Shown: piece by piece, positions 51,273 through 63,845 of the stretch
Layout of the letters: each line of letters starts with the position of its first letter
Position numbering within the stretch: the first letter of the stretch is position 1
Assembly: GCF_040054535.1 (NCBI RefSeq)
Contig: NC_090784.1
Span: forward strand, 7,563,501-7,627,500
Reading direction: 5' to 3'
Length of the DNA: 64,000 bases
From: Antennarius striatus
Taxonomy: Eukaryota; Chordata; Actinopteri; Lophiiformes; Antennariidae
Notes under the pieces: model-generated
Seen by the model: the letters and a program-made list of their open reading frames with translations, nothing else
The model's database searches: none
Told to the model about the DNA's origin: nothing
Position numbers and translations under genes: made by a program

Positions 51273-53141
51273 CATAGACACCTACACATGCACATGTCAG
51301 TGCTTCCTTTAGTCACAAGTCACCGCTACAGGCCAAACGTGATGGAATTAGTAACATTTGTGATTAACGTACAGTATACAAAACGTTTTGAGCCCATCTT
51401 TTAATAGTCGCTATAATGGCTAAACCCAAAACACGGACCAAAACAGGAAGGAGTTGGAGCTACAAGTGAACCTGATTTATTTTTCTTCCTAAACTAAACA
51501 CAGTGAACTCTGATAATACACATCCATACACATCAATACGAACAACTTTTACAGTGGTTAATGGAGCCTTTACAGCTTTATTTCTCTTCTTTTGATCCTC
51601 ACTTATGGTACTTGAAAGGAAGTGTTAATATTTTAATGACCAAAAACTGTTTTCCTTCACAGATGTCTGTAGCAGTTAGCGTTGCATCAGTGTGAAATCA
51701 CCGGATGTATTCTGTGCTAACAGAACACACATTTCTTTTCATTTGATATCAATACTGCACATTTAAAATATGAGCATTTCGCATGACTGTAGATGTGTGT
51801 GTCTGTCAGTGTGTTCATGCGTGTGCAGTCATACCAGCATTTTGTGACAGTGTTTTAGTCTCTAGAGACAGTTCAGTGCTTTATTTTCCTAAAAATCTCC
51901 TGCGAATTAATATATCAACTCTGAGCTTCATCTCTGCCGTCTACAAATATCCATTGAGACACGAGAAGTCAGTTAAAAGTGTGTGATTGGAGGTCACAAA
52001 AACTAGAGCAGGATTTTAGTTTATTTTAAGATTTCTAGAGGAGTGTGAAGGATGTAGCTGAAGGACGAGAGGATGGAGTCAGTCTCGTTCCTGTGCAGAG
52101 CGTTCATTATCCAGCAACAACAGTCAGAAGCTGAGATTGTGTTTCAGGCCACGAGTGTTGATCCATGTTCTTCATGAACATTAACTGTAGCAGGAACATT
52201 CCCTGCCGTCCCTTAGCAGCCGTCAGAAAACACCAAACAATAGTTCATGTCAATGTGTTTACTTTTCATAGTCACTTTTTAGGTCACTTCCATGTAGAAA
52301 TGAGCATTATTTTGTGTTGGTCTGGATGAACTTGAGATGATCTAACTCTGAATCAGCCAATCAGACCATACCAAGCCGTCAGTGTTGTCAGGTGGAACAG
52401 AGCGGCGTAGCCAGTGTGAATATGATTCGTGACAAACATCAGTTGAACACAAATGATTCAAACAGGACTGCAGACATGCTGTTACTGATGTGCTCCTCTT
52501 CACTTTGAATGCACTAAATGAAGTGTCATTGTGACGTTAAACAGATGGAGTTTGTACAGTTTTAGAGTACAGTTGGGGGGGTTTGATGTAAATATATGTG
52601 TGACTGTTGTGTTTGTATTTTAACTGAGATGCCAGCAGGTGGGGGTGTACTGAATTCACGTGATGTCCCAGATCTTCCAGTCGGGTGAAAGCAATACATG
52701 TTTGTTCTTGTCTATATTTCTGTTGCACTTTCAAGCTCCGTCACATCCCTGATTGAAGAGCTGGAAAGTAAACCAGGAGCTGCACACGTCTGGTATATTT
52801 AACAACTAGTCTACTAGAAAGGCTGAGCCGGTATCAGTGGGGGTGTGTGAATGTTCTGTTAGCAGGGACTCTTGACATCTAGCACTTTCAAACATTTGGA
52901 TTGCTTTGGGGTAAACGGTACCATTGTTTAATGTTTAAAAACTATTATAAACTTTATACCATGGATATGTTGTGTCGTGTCATCTACCTGTATATTTTTT
53001 AATGTGTTTGACACATGGGGTTCGACTGTGTGTGTGATTGTCTGCATGTCTCTTTTCCTGTGTTACTGGACCAAGAGTGAGTGGACGATGGCAATCGGTG
53101 TATTTAAAATGAATGAATAAACTAATACATCAGAATATTGT
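51273..53141 (+). other. 3' UTR of mroh1
   Basis: No open frame of interest. The AATAAA at 53,116 is the best end signal, giving a 3' UTR of about 1.85 kb. Confidence 0.55.
53116..53121 (+). terminator. poly(A) signal of mroh1
   Basis: AATAAA in GAATGAATAAACTAATAC followed within 25 nt by a GT-rich stretch (TTGTGTTTATATG), a normal arrangement. Confidence 0.6.
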
Positions 53142-53339
53142 GTTTATATGTTTTATAAAATTGAATATTTTATACAAACCTGATATTTATTTCTGCAGAT
53201 ATGAGTGCAATCAAGTGCAAATTGTGTGATCATACAATGAAACGCATGGAGTTCCTGTTTTTGGAGGCCAGAATGACCAACCTGTGTTTCAGCTTGATGT
53301 CACAGCGTCCCTGTCTGTCGGAATGCAGCAATAGAATGT

Positions 53340-53590
53340 TGCAGCACGATGGCGTAGTGGTTAGCACTGTTACCTCACAGCAAGAAGGTCATGGGTTCAA
53401 ACCCCAGCCTTTCCAATGTGTTTTGTCCGGGTACTCTGGTTTCCCCCAATAAAACATGCGTCTAAGGACCCTTAGGCCATGTTGGCCGACAGTGGCAAAC
53501 GCACTCGGGGTGTAGCGGCCCGACCAACCCTCACTCTGACCTTGCAATTTTGTTGTAAAATTGTATAGTGACAATAAAGTTCTTCTCGTC
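53340..53590 (+). repeat. tRNA-like head of a dispersed repeat
   Basis: GATGGCGTAGTGGTTAGCAC and TCACAGCAAGAAGGTCATGGG followed by GGTTCAAACCCC give a B-box-like element. It then contains GGGTACTCTGGTTTCCCCC and ends with a GACAATAAAGTTCTTCTCG tail. Confidence 0.7.
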
Positions 53591-53628
53591 TAATAAACAC
53601 ACTACACAGCCTTACTACTTTTCACCTA

Positions 53629-53971
53629 CAGTGCGAATTCGTGCATCAACGCTCGCGACTTCACCTCATTGCAGATTTTTGGTAGGCAGTCACGTGACAC
53701 CGTATCGCATTCTATTGGCTGACGGCATCCGGAAGTGCTCCACGTTCTGTGAGTCTGACTTCTGTGAGACACAAAAGTGCTTTAAACAGTCGATAAGAGT
53801 GTGGGAAAAGGTAATACAGATAGAAGGTGGTTTAATATCATTATGGGGAGGGTTCATAAACCTTTAAATTACTGTAAATAATAAGATAAATAGTTTGTCA
53901 CTCTATCGTGGAATTCGTTAATCCCGTGTGATTCCTGAAACGTATTACCCCTGAGGAACGAGTTCGCACTG
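53629..53971. mobile_element. 343-bp MITE related to the interrupted one at 43,182
   Basis: It starts CAGTGCGAATTCGT and ends ACGAGTTCGCACTG (inverted, 13 of 14), with TA on the left. The interior shares CTATTGGCTGAC, CAAAAGTGCTTTAAACA and GTAATACAGATA with the mroh1 intron 28 element, though the termini differ. Confidence 0.75.
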
Positions 53972-54054
53972 CATGCCTTTTTAGGCACACATGTCTGAAA
54001 CCTGATGAGATTTAATCACAAAACAAAAAGCAACATTTTCAGGAAACCAGACCC

Positions 54055-54165
54055 ACAAAAATTTGTAAGTCAGGGTAAAATGTTGAATTCAGGGGTGTCT
54101 CATGTTGCAGTCTCTGACAGCCTTAGGTAGTGTCTGCTCCATCTGTCTGGATCTGCCCTGAACAA
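54055..54165. repeat. uninterrupted 3' fragment of the AGGTCA repeat family
   Basis: GTAAGTCAGGGTAAAATG, then GAATTCAGGGGTGTCTC, then TGTTGCAGTCTCTGACAGCC, in the same order as 15,975-16,013 plus 16,345-16,375. Confidence 0.7.
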
Positions 54166-54279
54166 AGCGTGAACAAGATGAAGAAGTGGAAATTTACTAT
54201 TATTCCTCTCTGTTCGCTCTAACATCAGCAGAGTAAATATGAACCAACGTGCTTGTGTAATATTCACACTTGCTGACAT

Positions 54280-54400
54280 TCATTCATTCATTCATCTTCC
54301 AAATTGCTTTATCCACTGTAGTGGGTCACGAGCGGCTGGAGCCTATCCCGCGTGTCTTAGGGTGTGAGGCCAGTGCACCGCGGAGCCACACAGAGACAGA

Positions 54401-54443
<43 letters not shown>

Positions 54444-54470
54444 CGGGCAATTTGGAATGGCCAGAGAATA
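54280..54470 (-). repeat. reversed GGATAGGCTCCAG family copy with (CA)n
   Basis: The plus strand runs from ATTCATTCATTC through GTGGGTCACGAGCGGCTGG and GAGCCTATCCCGCG to a CA tract at 54,405-54,441 and ACGGGCAATTTGGAATGG. Confidence 0.75.
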
Positions 54471-54474
54471 GTGT

Positions 54475-56750
54475 ACAGTGTTGTGTCTACTCACATGCCT
54501 CAGAGACATTCTGCATCCACATGTTTAAACAGTTGGAAGAAAGATTACACTGATTCCCCATCATATATTACAGTTATTGATAAAATATTATTTGTCATCT
54601 GCAACTATCAAATCAAAGTTCACTTTAAAGTTATTAACATAACACACATCAACTATTTATCCCAAATTCAACTAAATCATTATTTACTGATTGTTGCAGT
54701 CTGAAGATTACTCGCCCCTGAATGACCATCACCTGTAGTTGTTAGTGGAGACCCTTCAGCTGCAAACGTGATGCACATTCAGACGACAGCTCCTGGCAGC
54801 ATGGACAAAGGCTTCCCGCTCTGGAATGTTCCCAGTTTACTACCTTTTATAACTTCCAACACAAAAGGTGATAACATTTTCAGAATGATCAGAGTCTGTT
54901 TCTGAAACAAAGTCTTTACGATAAATTTGGGATCATTGTCCTCTTAGAATGTCGAATGATGCACCGGGTTCATCTTCCTCAGATGACAAGATGTCATTTT
55001 TTTTTAGGATTTCTTGATTTTGATGGAATCCTCCTTACTCTTTACAAAATGCAGGTTTTCCATTTTCCATTCATCCATTTTCTTGAAAATAGAAGGATGG
55101 TTTCCATTATAGTTTAGATAAATAGTTGTCATTCCTATACTGATGTATTTCGAATGTTCTTTTTTGATGAGGTTATTGAAGCTGTTAAATTATTCATTTT
55201 ACCTAATAAGCTAATATACAGTTAGGTACTTTTGCTTCCAAGTGAGACATATTTAATTTCAGATTTCATGTCACTGTAAACATTAGAAATATGTAGTTCT
55301 ATGTTCATTTGTTTCTGTTTCTAAGCATAGAGTGGAGCACAGCTAATCTGACAGTATATAAACGTCTGTGAAGACAGTTTATTCATTAGTTCATATAATA
55401 TTTTATTCATTCCCAGTCAGAGTTATCGATAAATCACAAAGAAAACACAACAGAAAAGACTTTTGTCTTCTTATCCTGTGATCATCAGACATCACACACA
55501 CATTATTTAATTTACAAAATCACATCAGTTACATGATCAACTATGTTTATAGGGACAAACTGTATTTTCAAACTAAAACAGCCCTCACTTGACTTGATGT
55601 CAAAAATTTTGGTCTTTGCTCCTCATCAGTATTCAATTTAATTAACCTGGAGGACCAAATTCATATATTGTGTTAAAAAATGGTCATGGCGTGTCCCCAT
55701 TGCCCATCACCTTGGTCTTTACAACACCTTCTGTGGAAACTAACAACAGCAGAGTACTAATAATGATTAATCATTTCTGCTTTGTATAACTTAATTAAAA
55801 TTCAATATTATTTGATGACACTTGTACAGCAACATGACAGGCTCAATATTTCAAGTGCTAATCCTAAAATATCCTGATTTATGTTTGCAGAGTGACACCA
55901 AACGCTCAAATATAAGGATGGAATGGATGCCTTTTATTTCTCTGTTTCTAGTGCAGTTGAAGCAGGAAGCTGTTGCACAAGGTGTTTGGGATCAGCCCAT
56001 CGTAACATCATTAAACTATAAACGGTAAATTCATTTGAAATTTGTTGATATTTTCTATTATTTTTTTCTATTATTTTTTTCTATTAAATTTGTTGACATT
56101 TTCTATTATTTTCATATCAACAAACCTCATGAACACACAAGTATTGACTTAGCCAATGAAAATCACCCAATCATCGTCGATCACCTTCTCTGGACACTTC
56201 ACTGCTCTCCAACATGTTTGCACACATCAGTTACTCCTCAATAACAAATAAATGTGGACCCAATCCCACATCCTGCTGCAAGACATCTTCACTAGAGCAA
56301 CACTATAATCTGTGTCAGTCCTCAGCTGAAAATAGTTCCCCAGAAATGAACTTTTGTTTGAGTTTCTAAACCGTACAGTTGAAACTAAATCCCAAATCAT
56401 TTGTAAAAATGATACTACATATTTATGAGCTTTATTTTATGATTCATGTCTTCAATGGAACCACATGATCATGACACTGAGCGCCACAGATAAAGAAGTA
56501 AGATGTAGAGTTTCAAACATACTGTTAATTTTCAATGGGATTTCCTGATATTAGCAACAATGTAGCATTTTTCCTTTCCCTCAAATTTTCGTTCTATATT
56601 TGAGAAGGTGAGCAGTGGTTTAATGTCATGCTCTGAGCTCAATTTATTTTTTAGGGTAATCTTCTGCTTTAAAGATGCTAAACTCATCCTAGGATAAAGT
56701 CAAGATGTAGTTACAGCAAGTGCTGTGTGAAAAGGGCTCATCCTGTCAGG
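54475..56750. other. intergenic between mroh1 and cck, nothing recognised
   Basis: AT-rich. Short open frames lack splice or family support. A short direct repeat of TTTTTTCTATTA units lies at 56,050-56,110. Confidence 0.5.
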
Positions 56751-56754
56751 GGCT

Positions 56755-56760
56755 TTTATT
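56755..56760 (-). terminator. possible poly(A) signal of cck
   Basis: The minus strand reads AATAAA 46 nt after the stop codon. That is short for a cck 3' UTR. Another AATAAA lies near 56,435. Confidence 0.4.
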
Positions 56761-56805
56761 GGTTAGGGCTTACAACTCAGGTTTCAGTGAATGTGAGCAG
56801 TGCCT

Positions 56806-57953
56806 CTAGGAGGAGTACTCGTACTCTTCTGCACTGCGTCGGCCAAAGTCCATCCAGCCAGCATAATCTCTGTCCTTTATCCTGTGGCCAGGGGCCAGAC
56901 CGCTGGCTCTGCTGCTGAGCGAGGATCTGGTCTGGTAGGGTGAACCTGGAGGAGACGTTGGAAAGTACACAATGACATTTATCATGTAATGAGGACAGAA
57001 GGATGCTTTTTTTTTTCTGCTTGTATAAATCAGATATCCATTTTTCTAGCTGACTGAATAATGAAAAGGTGTCTGTCTGAATGAGGCTGTTGAGGTGAGT
57101 CGTGTTCATGTCTGTTTCTGTTCCAGTCTGTGTGTCCTGTAAGACCAGTGAGCTCAGCTGGTGTCCCGGTCAGACAGTGTTCAGTCGTAAAAGAAACAGA
57201 GATACACGGTGACACGCAGAGAGAGCAGAGGGTGAGGTCAGGAGGGAAGGACACGAGTGGAGGGGGGAATAATGAGGAGGCATGGAAAGACAGAGAGGAA
57301 AGAGAAGTCTAGAGGGAGGTGGGAAATGCCATATGGTGGGATGAAGACGCAGCACGAGTGATGGCTGATTACAGAAGGCTGGGCGTCAGAGAGGGGAGGG
57401 GAAAAAACACGACCCGGAGCAAAATAAGACGTAAGAGGAACGTGACAAACGAGACCAGATTCCTGCTTCGGGTCCTCTCCACCTCCATCCTCACCTTTCC
57501 TGGAGATGAGTCTGGCCAGCAGCTGACTCAGGCTGCTCTGAGCATCTACAGCTTCCTGGGGTTGGTTGTAGTTGACTAGATTTCCTGAGGGGGGCACTGG
57601 AGCTGAGCGGGCCTGGCGCGTATGGTGGGGGGGCAGGCTGTCGGGCGAGCCTGCCTCACCCTCAGCTCTCTGTGACTGGGAGGAAAAAGAAGGCGAGGAG
57701 GGAGAACAAACTCAAAGTATGAAGTTTTGAACATTTAAATATTATTAGAAACAAACTTTCGTCTCAATAACATGAAATGTATAAAGTAGATGTTCAGTTT
57801 AAACTCATTCTGTTACACATGGGGTGAATATAATTTAAGATCATTTGGCTTTGTGTTTATGTGTTTGTGTCTCACCATGACAAGTGAAGGCAGACTCAAG
57901 GAACCACTGGACAAAGCAGCCAATAGAACACACACACAGATCACTACGTTCAT
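56806..57953 (-). CDS. cholecystokinin precursor (prepro-CCK)
   Basis: Three minus-strand coding exons, 57953-57876, 57675-57495 and 56945-56806, join in frame (78+181+140 nt) into 132 aa. Residues 1-~20 are a signal peptide ([18 protein letters not shown]). A spacer includes [12 protein letters not shown], typical of fish CCK. Then comes [20 protein letters not shown] and EYEYSS to the stop. The R before DYAGWMDF, the G amide donor and the RR cleavage site give amidated CCK-8. The tyrosine two before Gly and those in the C-terminal EYEY are the usual sulfation sites. CCK is released from gut endocrine cells and neurons and acts on CCK receptors to drive gallbladder and pancreas secretion and satiety. 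The residue after the sulfated Tyr is Ala, where Met is usual in mammals and Leu, Thr, Asn or Val in fish forms. The start codon lies 2 nt after the acceptor CTTGCCAG. Confidence 0.95.
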
Positions 57954-59265
57954 GACTGGCAAGACAAAAGGGGAGAAATACAACATGTCACAAACTTCAA
58001 AACATATATATTTTTTCATTTTCCACGGTATCTCGTTGGTCCACGGCTGTTCATCGCCTCTCTTTCCTCTGTTAATTTTTTTTTAATCGTCTCACGTCCT
58101 TGTGATAAATGTGTGCGTCTGGCAGGGATAAAAATCACAATGAAGGTTTAGCACAAAGTAATGTTAAATCAATAAAGTGGGTAGTAAGCAAGATTAACCT
58201 TTGACTGCTGGGCCTCAAGCAAAGCTCATTTTGCCTGTCTGAAAAATTACTTTGCTTCTGGGTGGTAGAAGAATTTAATTCCATATGACACATATATGAA
58301 GAATTGATTTGTGTTGAAGATAATAAATGTACACAGTCAGCATTAGGAGCACCCCCAAGGACATGCGGATAATCTTTAGAGATTCTGACTCATTACTGCC
58401 ATTAGAACCCTCAGAGAGAAAATAACACTTTAATTCTCCTAAATGTGAACATACTGGAAACTTAAATTTACAGGATGTGAATCCCAAATAATAATCTGTA
58501 TCTTCTTTGCGTCTCTCTATTATATCATCATCAATAGATCTCAAAAGATGAAAAGATCAGCACAGCACAAGTGTGATGAACAACGATGTACGTGATAGAA
58601 GAAAATAGACTTTACACACTGCAGCATTTGTCACAGGGATTACTTAATTTTCTTACACCGGATTGATCTTGGAGGCTTTCAACTTATTAGCTGTGATGAA
58701 TGTTTTGGGCTGGAACATTTTTTCACAGAAAATCATCCAGTTATGTAAAACCACCAACAAGTCAGTCTCCAATATTTCAACCCCTGTCTCTGCGACTGCC
58801 TCGGTGTTTCTTGGAATGACGCTTTGCTGCGCTGCGCTCCAACAGGAGGGCTCGCATAGACTATTTTAAAAACTGACCTTTTCTTCACAAAGAATCAATC
58901 TCAAAGCAAAATGCAGAATCCGAACAGCGTGTGTTCATCCTTCAGCAGCCTGGACTACATTAGGAAGTGTTCCCTCACCAAACACAAAATACAAAAAACA
59001 TCTCTCTCTTCAGGATCACACGTTCAGAGAAACCTCGTAGCTCTGCAAGTTTAGAAAGGAGACATCTAGAATCTACACACGTAATCATGTGAGCCCCAAC
59101 ACCGTCCCTCTGAATAATTGTCTTTAAATTGACCCAGTGTTGGCGTAAATAGTCATTCTCTTGATGCTAATATAATTCAATTATCAGCTGGTCAATGAAT
59201 CTGATTCATTATGCAATGGGCTGGTAATGATGTGGTACAGTAAAGTATGTGAAAGCCTCTCCTTT

Positions 59266-59355
59266 TCTCCTCTCCTCTCCTCTCCTCTCCTCTCCTCTCC
59301 TCTCCTCTCCTCTCCTCTCCTCTCCTCTCCTCTCCTCTCATCTCCTCTCCCCTCT
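59266..59355. repeat. (TCTCC)n pentanucleotide array
   Basis: About 15 units, almost perfect, pyrimidine-only on the plus strand (purine-only on the cck sense strand). Confidence 0.97.
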
Positions 59356-59807
59356 TTTCCTCTCCTCCAAAAAGAAAATAACTACAGAAGGGAAAAAAAA
59401 CCCATTTATTTTAAACACCTTTATTATCACTTGCTGTGTAGACATGAATTTTGGCCTTTGTCAACACTGATTTACAATTTTTCCTGTTTCTGTTTATCAT
59501 CTACATACAATTTTGTCTTCAAATCGAAACGAGGAGTCACAAATTCTGGTTATTTACACAGGCATGAAGTGAAATATTATGCTTCTCAACAGCCTATAGC
59601 ATTAAATTAGTTGTAACTCAGCCATCATTCAATATTCACTAAATAAATTCTTGGAATATAAATTTCCTAATATGCTGTCAGCTGTGTCTCATTTATCTAA
59701 AATATTTTTTCTGAATCATAACGGTCAATTAAATTTTAATGAAGTAGAGTTTGGGCATGCGAAAATAAAATGTATATAATGCCTTCTCTTTTAAACAACT
59801 TTTAAAT

Positions 59808-59809
<2 letters not shown>

Positions 59810-59848
<39 letters not shown>
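59810..59848. repeat. (AAT)n repeat
   Basis: About 13 AAT units in cck intron 1. Confidence 0.97.
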
Positions 59849-59979
59849 CCACCCTTTAAAAAATACTTTAACATCAATTTCACACACAAAACATTTCATT
59901 TCAACATACTACTGATGTTTTCTCCTCCTTTTCAACGAGTCTACGAGGTCAGATTTCAGAATCAGTTTTTTGTTCTTAC

Positions 59980-60056
59980 CTGCAGTGTTTGTTGTGGATC
60001 AGGACAGGACGAGTCTGAAGATATTGAGTGGCACTCCTGCAGAATTCAGGCTGTGA
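59980..60056 (-). other. non-coding exon 1 of cck
   Basis: On the minus strand it ends CACTGCAG/GTAAGAAC at 59,980. The 5' end is inferred about 30 nt downstream of the TATA box. A non-coding first exon is the normal plan of vertebrate CCK genes. Confidence 0.7.
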
Positions 60057-60082
60057 GTGAGTGTGTGAGAGATGACACCATG

Positions 60083-60168
60083 CTTTATACTGACACACAG
60101 GAAGTGGGATGGGCCTCAATAGGTGGGAGGAGCCTGTTGCTGGCGCAGACATGGACGGCACTGACGTA
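60083..60168 (-). promoter_or_regulatory. cck core promoter: TATA, GC-rich box, CRE-like site
   Basis: On the minus strand: TACGTCA (60,168-60,162), CTCCTCCCAC (60,133-60,124) and GTATAAAGCA (60,090-60,081) follow in that order. Mammalian CCK promoters also combine a CRE/TRE about 80 nt upstream, a GC box and a TATA box. Confidence 0.6.
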
Positions 60169-60233
60169 TCTGAGGACGCAGACTGCAAATACACAAAAGC
60201 ATTCTCTCACGTACATGCATGCAAACATATGCA

Positions 60234-60234
<1 letters not shown>

Positions 60235-60313
<79 letters not shown>

Positions 60314-60331
60314 AACACACACACACACACA
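60235..60331. repeat. (CA)n microsatellite upstream of cck
   Basis: Two CA runs (60,235-60,311 and 60,316-60,331) separated by GGAA. They start about 180 nt upstream of the likely cck start. Confidence 0.97.
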
Positions 60332-60339
60332 GGAATGAA

Positions 60340-62700
60340 CATACTGATACTTTTATAAAAGACTGAGGCACACAGAGGTAAAAAGTCAATGAGACAGATT
60401 ATCTAATCTGTATTCATACATGTAGATGTGAAAAGAGAACAAGGAATAATGAAAAACAGAATATATGTCCCACCCTGCAGCTCTACTACTGTGATTGAAG
60501 AAAGCAACCTGTATTCCTGTGCCTTTCCCATTTCAACAAGGGCAGACTGACTCGAAAGCAGAGACGACGTTTCAGTCGTGACAAGAAAATGCTTCACTCT
60601 ACAAGAAAGTGCTTCCTTCTAGTTCTCCATCAAATGAACTGGAATTACTGAGTGACTTCTGGAAAGATGAGCTTTTCATCATAAAGTAACTGAGGCTTTT
60701 AGCAAAACTGCACAGAGTAATGTAATGTAAGAAGATTTGAGCCACTCTGTTTTCCTAAAAACACAGTACAATCAGTCAAATTCACGAATATTAAAATTGT
60801 TCCTGATATCAAACCTCAGAGAATGTTATGGTCTTTTCTCCTTCAACACTGAATTGAAAGGAATGTACAGCATGTCCTTCGACATGCATGACAGACAAAT
60901 TCACAAACTATGACTGGTGGGAGGTTGAACTGCTCTTACATCTGACTGAACATGTCTAAACGTTAAATAAATGGTTGCAATGAAATGTGTTTAATGTTCT
61001 GCAGGATTCTTTGAAAAACCTGAATAAAATGTTGAAAAGTAAGAATCAGGGTCATATATAACGGTGAAGTTATGTCTTTTATTGAAAAAACTTTCACGTC
61101 TGATAATAAAAATCTCTGGAATTCGGAGAGAACAAGCTGCACAAGTGGATGAATGCTTTGCAGAAAAGGGATTTTTATACATAAAATGATGAGAGCAGCA
61201 CAATGGAGAAATAACATAAGTGGTGATGCAACTTAAAAGGTTCATGAAAGCTGTGAGGATCTGCAGCCCTTAACTCATCGTGCAAACTACAACACATGAA
61301 TGAGTGACCGTTGGCGTCATTCGCAGTATTATACAGTTTCTCTGTGGACTTCTAGCATTCAATATTCAACAAAATGACTCAGAAGGAGTATGAGGTATGA
61401 ACTCAGCCGTGTGGATTGTGCTGCCTTCATTTGACAGGATTCAATCTTTCCTTTTACATCAATTCAAATATTTTTTTATTTTTTTATTTATTTATTTTTA
61501 AATATACTGGTTTGATCCCCAAAGGGAAATTAAGAACGCACACAAGTCAAATATGACTTTCCTTGCAGAGGCATTCATTATAGAAAAATTCTTTCACTTT
61601 TCAAGACCTGTCGTTAAAAGTTCTCCGGGGATCTTTGCATGAATAAAGTATGACTGTTTATTATATCAAGGCTCTCACTGTGTCCCAACTTTTTATTGCT
61701 ATTGTCAAAAGTGACAAAAACCGGTGCATTTCATCGATCACGTGTCGAACACAATCTGAAGGGATGCATCGTATCTGCTCTGTACGACAGCTCGCACACA
61801 AGACTATTTCCACACATGGTCTGTCCTCTGTGTGTCTATAGCTGTACTTCAGAGTACGAATACGGCTAACATTGTTTCCTAACACTGTCATCAGCAGCTG
61901 TTTACCTGTTGATGGGACGTTCATGTGAATACTGTCAATGCCACCTGTCCAACTTCTATTGGTCACAAGCAAACACAGCATTTTAACAATCTTAAAAGAT
62001 GCTCTAAGGTATAATTTGTCACCTGCTGTCTGCAACACATCTTTCTTTCTGCGCTGCAGTAATTCAGATATGTGATTAAGTCTCATTCAGAGGTCATCAG
62101 TGTTTAATGTCCTGGGAAAACGTTTCTCCAGAATCAATGACACCCGGTGTCTTCACTTTCAAAATCTGATCCCTGGAGTCTGAGATATCTGGAGTGCTTT
62201 TGTGCAAATGAACAACTGGACAAATGACACCCCCTCCCTTAGGGTTTCATTAAAGGAGCACAGCTGTAAGGTTCCTCTGACAGCTTCTGTCTGCTGGTGG
62301 GAATAACAGACGAGTGTGAGCCACATCGCAGGTTTATTACCTGGCGTCCCACAATCCTCTATACATGTCCACACTGTCCCACTAGGGGGCCACAGAGCTA
62401 AAGGTCACATGGGACCTTGTGCGCAAGACATTTTAATGATAGATGATGATATATCCAAAGACACATACGCAGTATTCTGTTAGTAGTTTTCAAATTATCT
62501 GCATTGTTTATTTTTTAACTACTGTATGTACTTTTTAATGTCATGGCTCAAAAATAACATTGATCAAGGCATCAAATTTATTTCAACAATCTGAATAACA
62601 TTAAATGCATCAAATTTAAAAAAAAAAAAACGAGTTAAAAATGTCAAAAGACATTTCTCCAATGAAAGAATTAAAAGTTAATAAATGAATTGTGAGTATA
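60340..62700. other. intergenic upstream of cck, nothing firm
   Basis: Contains a SINE-tail-like TGATCCCCAAAGGGAAATTAAG at 61,513. Open frames at 60,963-61,245 and 61,661-62,086 show no coding bias or domain. Confidence 0.5.
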
Positions 62701-62701
62701 T

Positions 62702-62846
62702 GGGGCAGCAGCACCTCAGTCCTCCGGGTCTTGGCTTGGGGACCAGAGGGTGGCTGATTCAAAACCAGCATGAACCAAAAATTATGTAGCTGCCTTTGAG
62801 CAAGGCACTGATTACCACAAGCTGCTCGTGGGTACTTACTGGTCCC

Positions 62847-62911
<65 letters not shown>
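62702..62911 (+). repeat. SINE fragment plus (GT)n
   Basis: GGGGCAGCAGCACCTCAGTCC, GGCTGATTCAAAACC, CCTTTGAGCAAGGCACTG and AAGCTGCTCGTGGGTA follow the family order at 5,746. A GT run at 62,850-62,911 follows. Confidence 0.75.
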
Positions 62912-62914
<3 letters not shown>

Positions 62915-62915
<1 letters not shown>

Positions 62916-63840
62916 AGTCTGTATATATATGGATGAAAAAATCATTACAGTATACTGTATACTCAAATGTTATTTTTTGTCAGATCACCTCATTTTCTTC
63001 TCTTTGGTGTTTGCTGACACTTTGTCCTTGTCTGAGCTCATTCTCCCGTGGTTGTTCTTTTGGATATGCTATATATATTTATATATATTATGGTACAGTA
63101 CGTGAACTTATTCAGCTGTAAGAAATGATTTAGCACAAATTTCCCCTGAGGTTGTTGTTGCTTTTATTAAATGATAATAGGGCTGTTTTAAGTTGGTTTC
63201 ACGGATGTAAACATGACCATTTTGCTCACAGCGTATTTGCATGATAATTTTCCTGTATCGTGTTACAGGGAGCTCAGTGTGGCTTAATCATACAAAAGAA
63301 ACACGATGCCAGTCACAGTTCCTTTAGAGACTAAAGTCTAGTCTAAAGGTTTTTAATGTGGTATATTTGTTCTTCAATAGAGGCTTGGCACCATAGTGGA
63401 CTAGTGATAAATACCTTGCAGCAGTAAGTTAACTGTTACAGTAGGTTTTTCTATATACTAGTCTACTGCAGCCTGTAAGAGGTCACTTTCTCCACAAATT
63501 CAGTGTGTATATGTTTTTGTGTTGTATTTTAGATACTCTATTTTACAGTGAAGGAACACTGTGGATGACAATATGCTGTGATTTATATTATTCTCTAGAT
63601 GTAATCAATAACATGAGCTGCTCAAATGAAAACGCCTCCACGACTACCTGAAAAGCTAGACTGAACATCTGCTGCTACTCGAGTCAATGAATTGGTACAA
63701 CAACACTACACATGATATTAAATAATGATTTAAGATGCATTCAGGTCTAGAGGCCAAAGCTGATGAGACTCACCATGATGATAATAGTAAATCCATACGG
63801 TATATTTAATTCATTAACATTTGGTCGGTACTCGGTGTCG
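62915..63840. other. intergenic, nothing recognised
   Basis: AT-rich DNA without supported features. Confidence 0.5.
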
Positions 63841-63845
63841 TCTGA

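Larger units (their letters stand above)
57956..59979. other. cck intron 1
   Basis: 2.0 kb between the non-coding exon 1 donor (GTAAGAAC, minus strand) and the coding exon acceptor. It holds a pure TCTCC pentamer array (59,266-59,340) and an (AAT)n tract (59,810-59,848). Confidence 0.75.

Noticed and set aside
56777..57597. Longer minus-strand frames over cck (110 and 119 aa)
   Set aside because: The 110-aa frame is out of phase with the CCK peptide; the 119-aa frame is in phase with exon 2 but reads past its donor at 57,494 into the intron.
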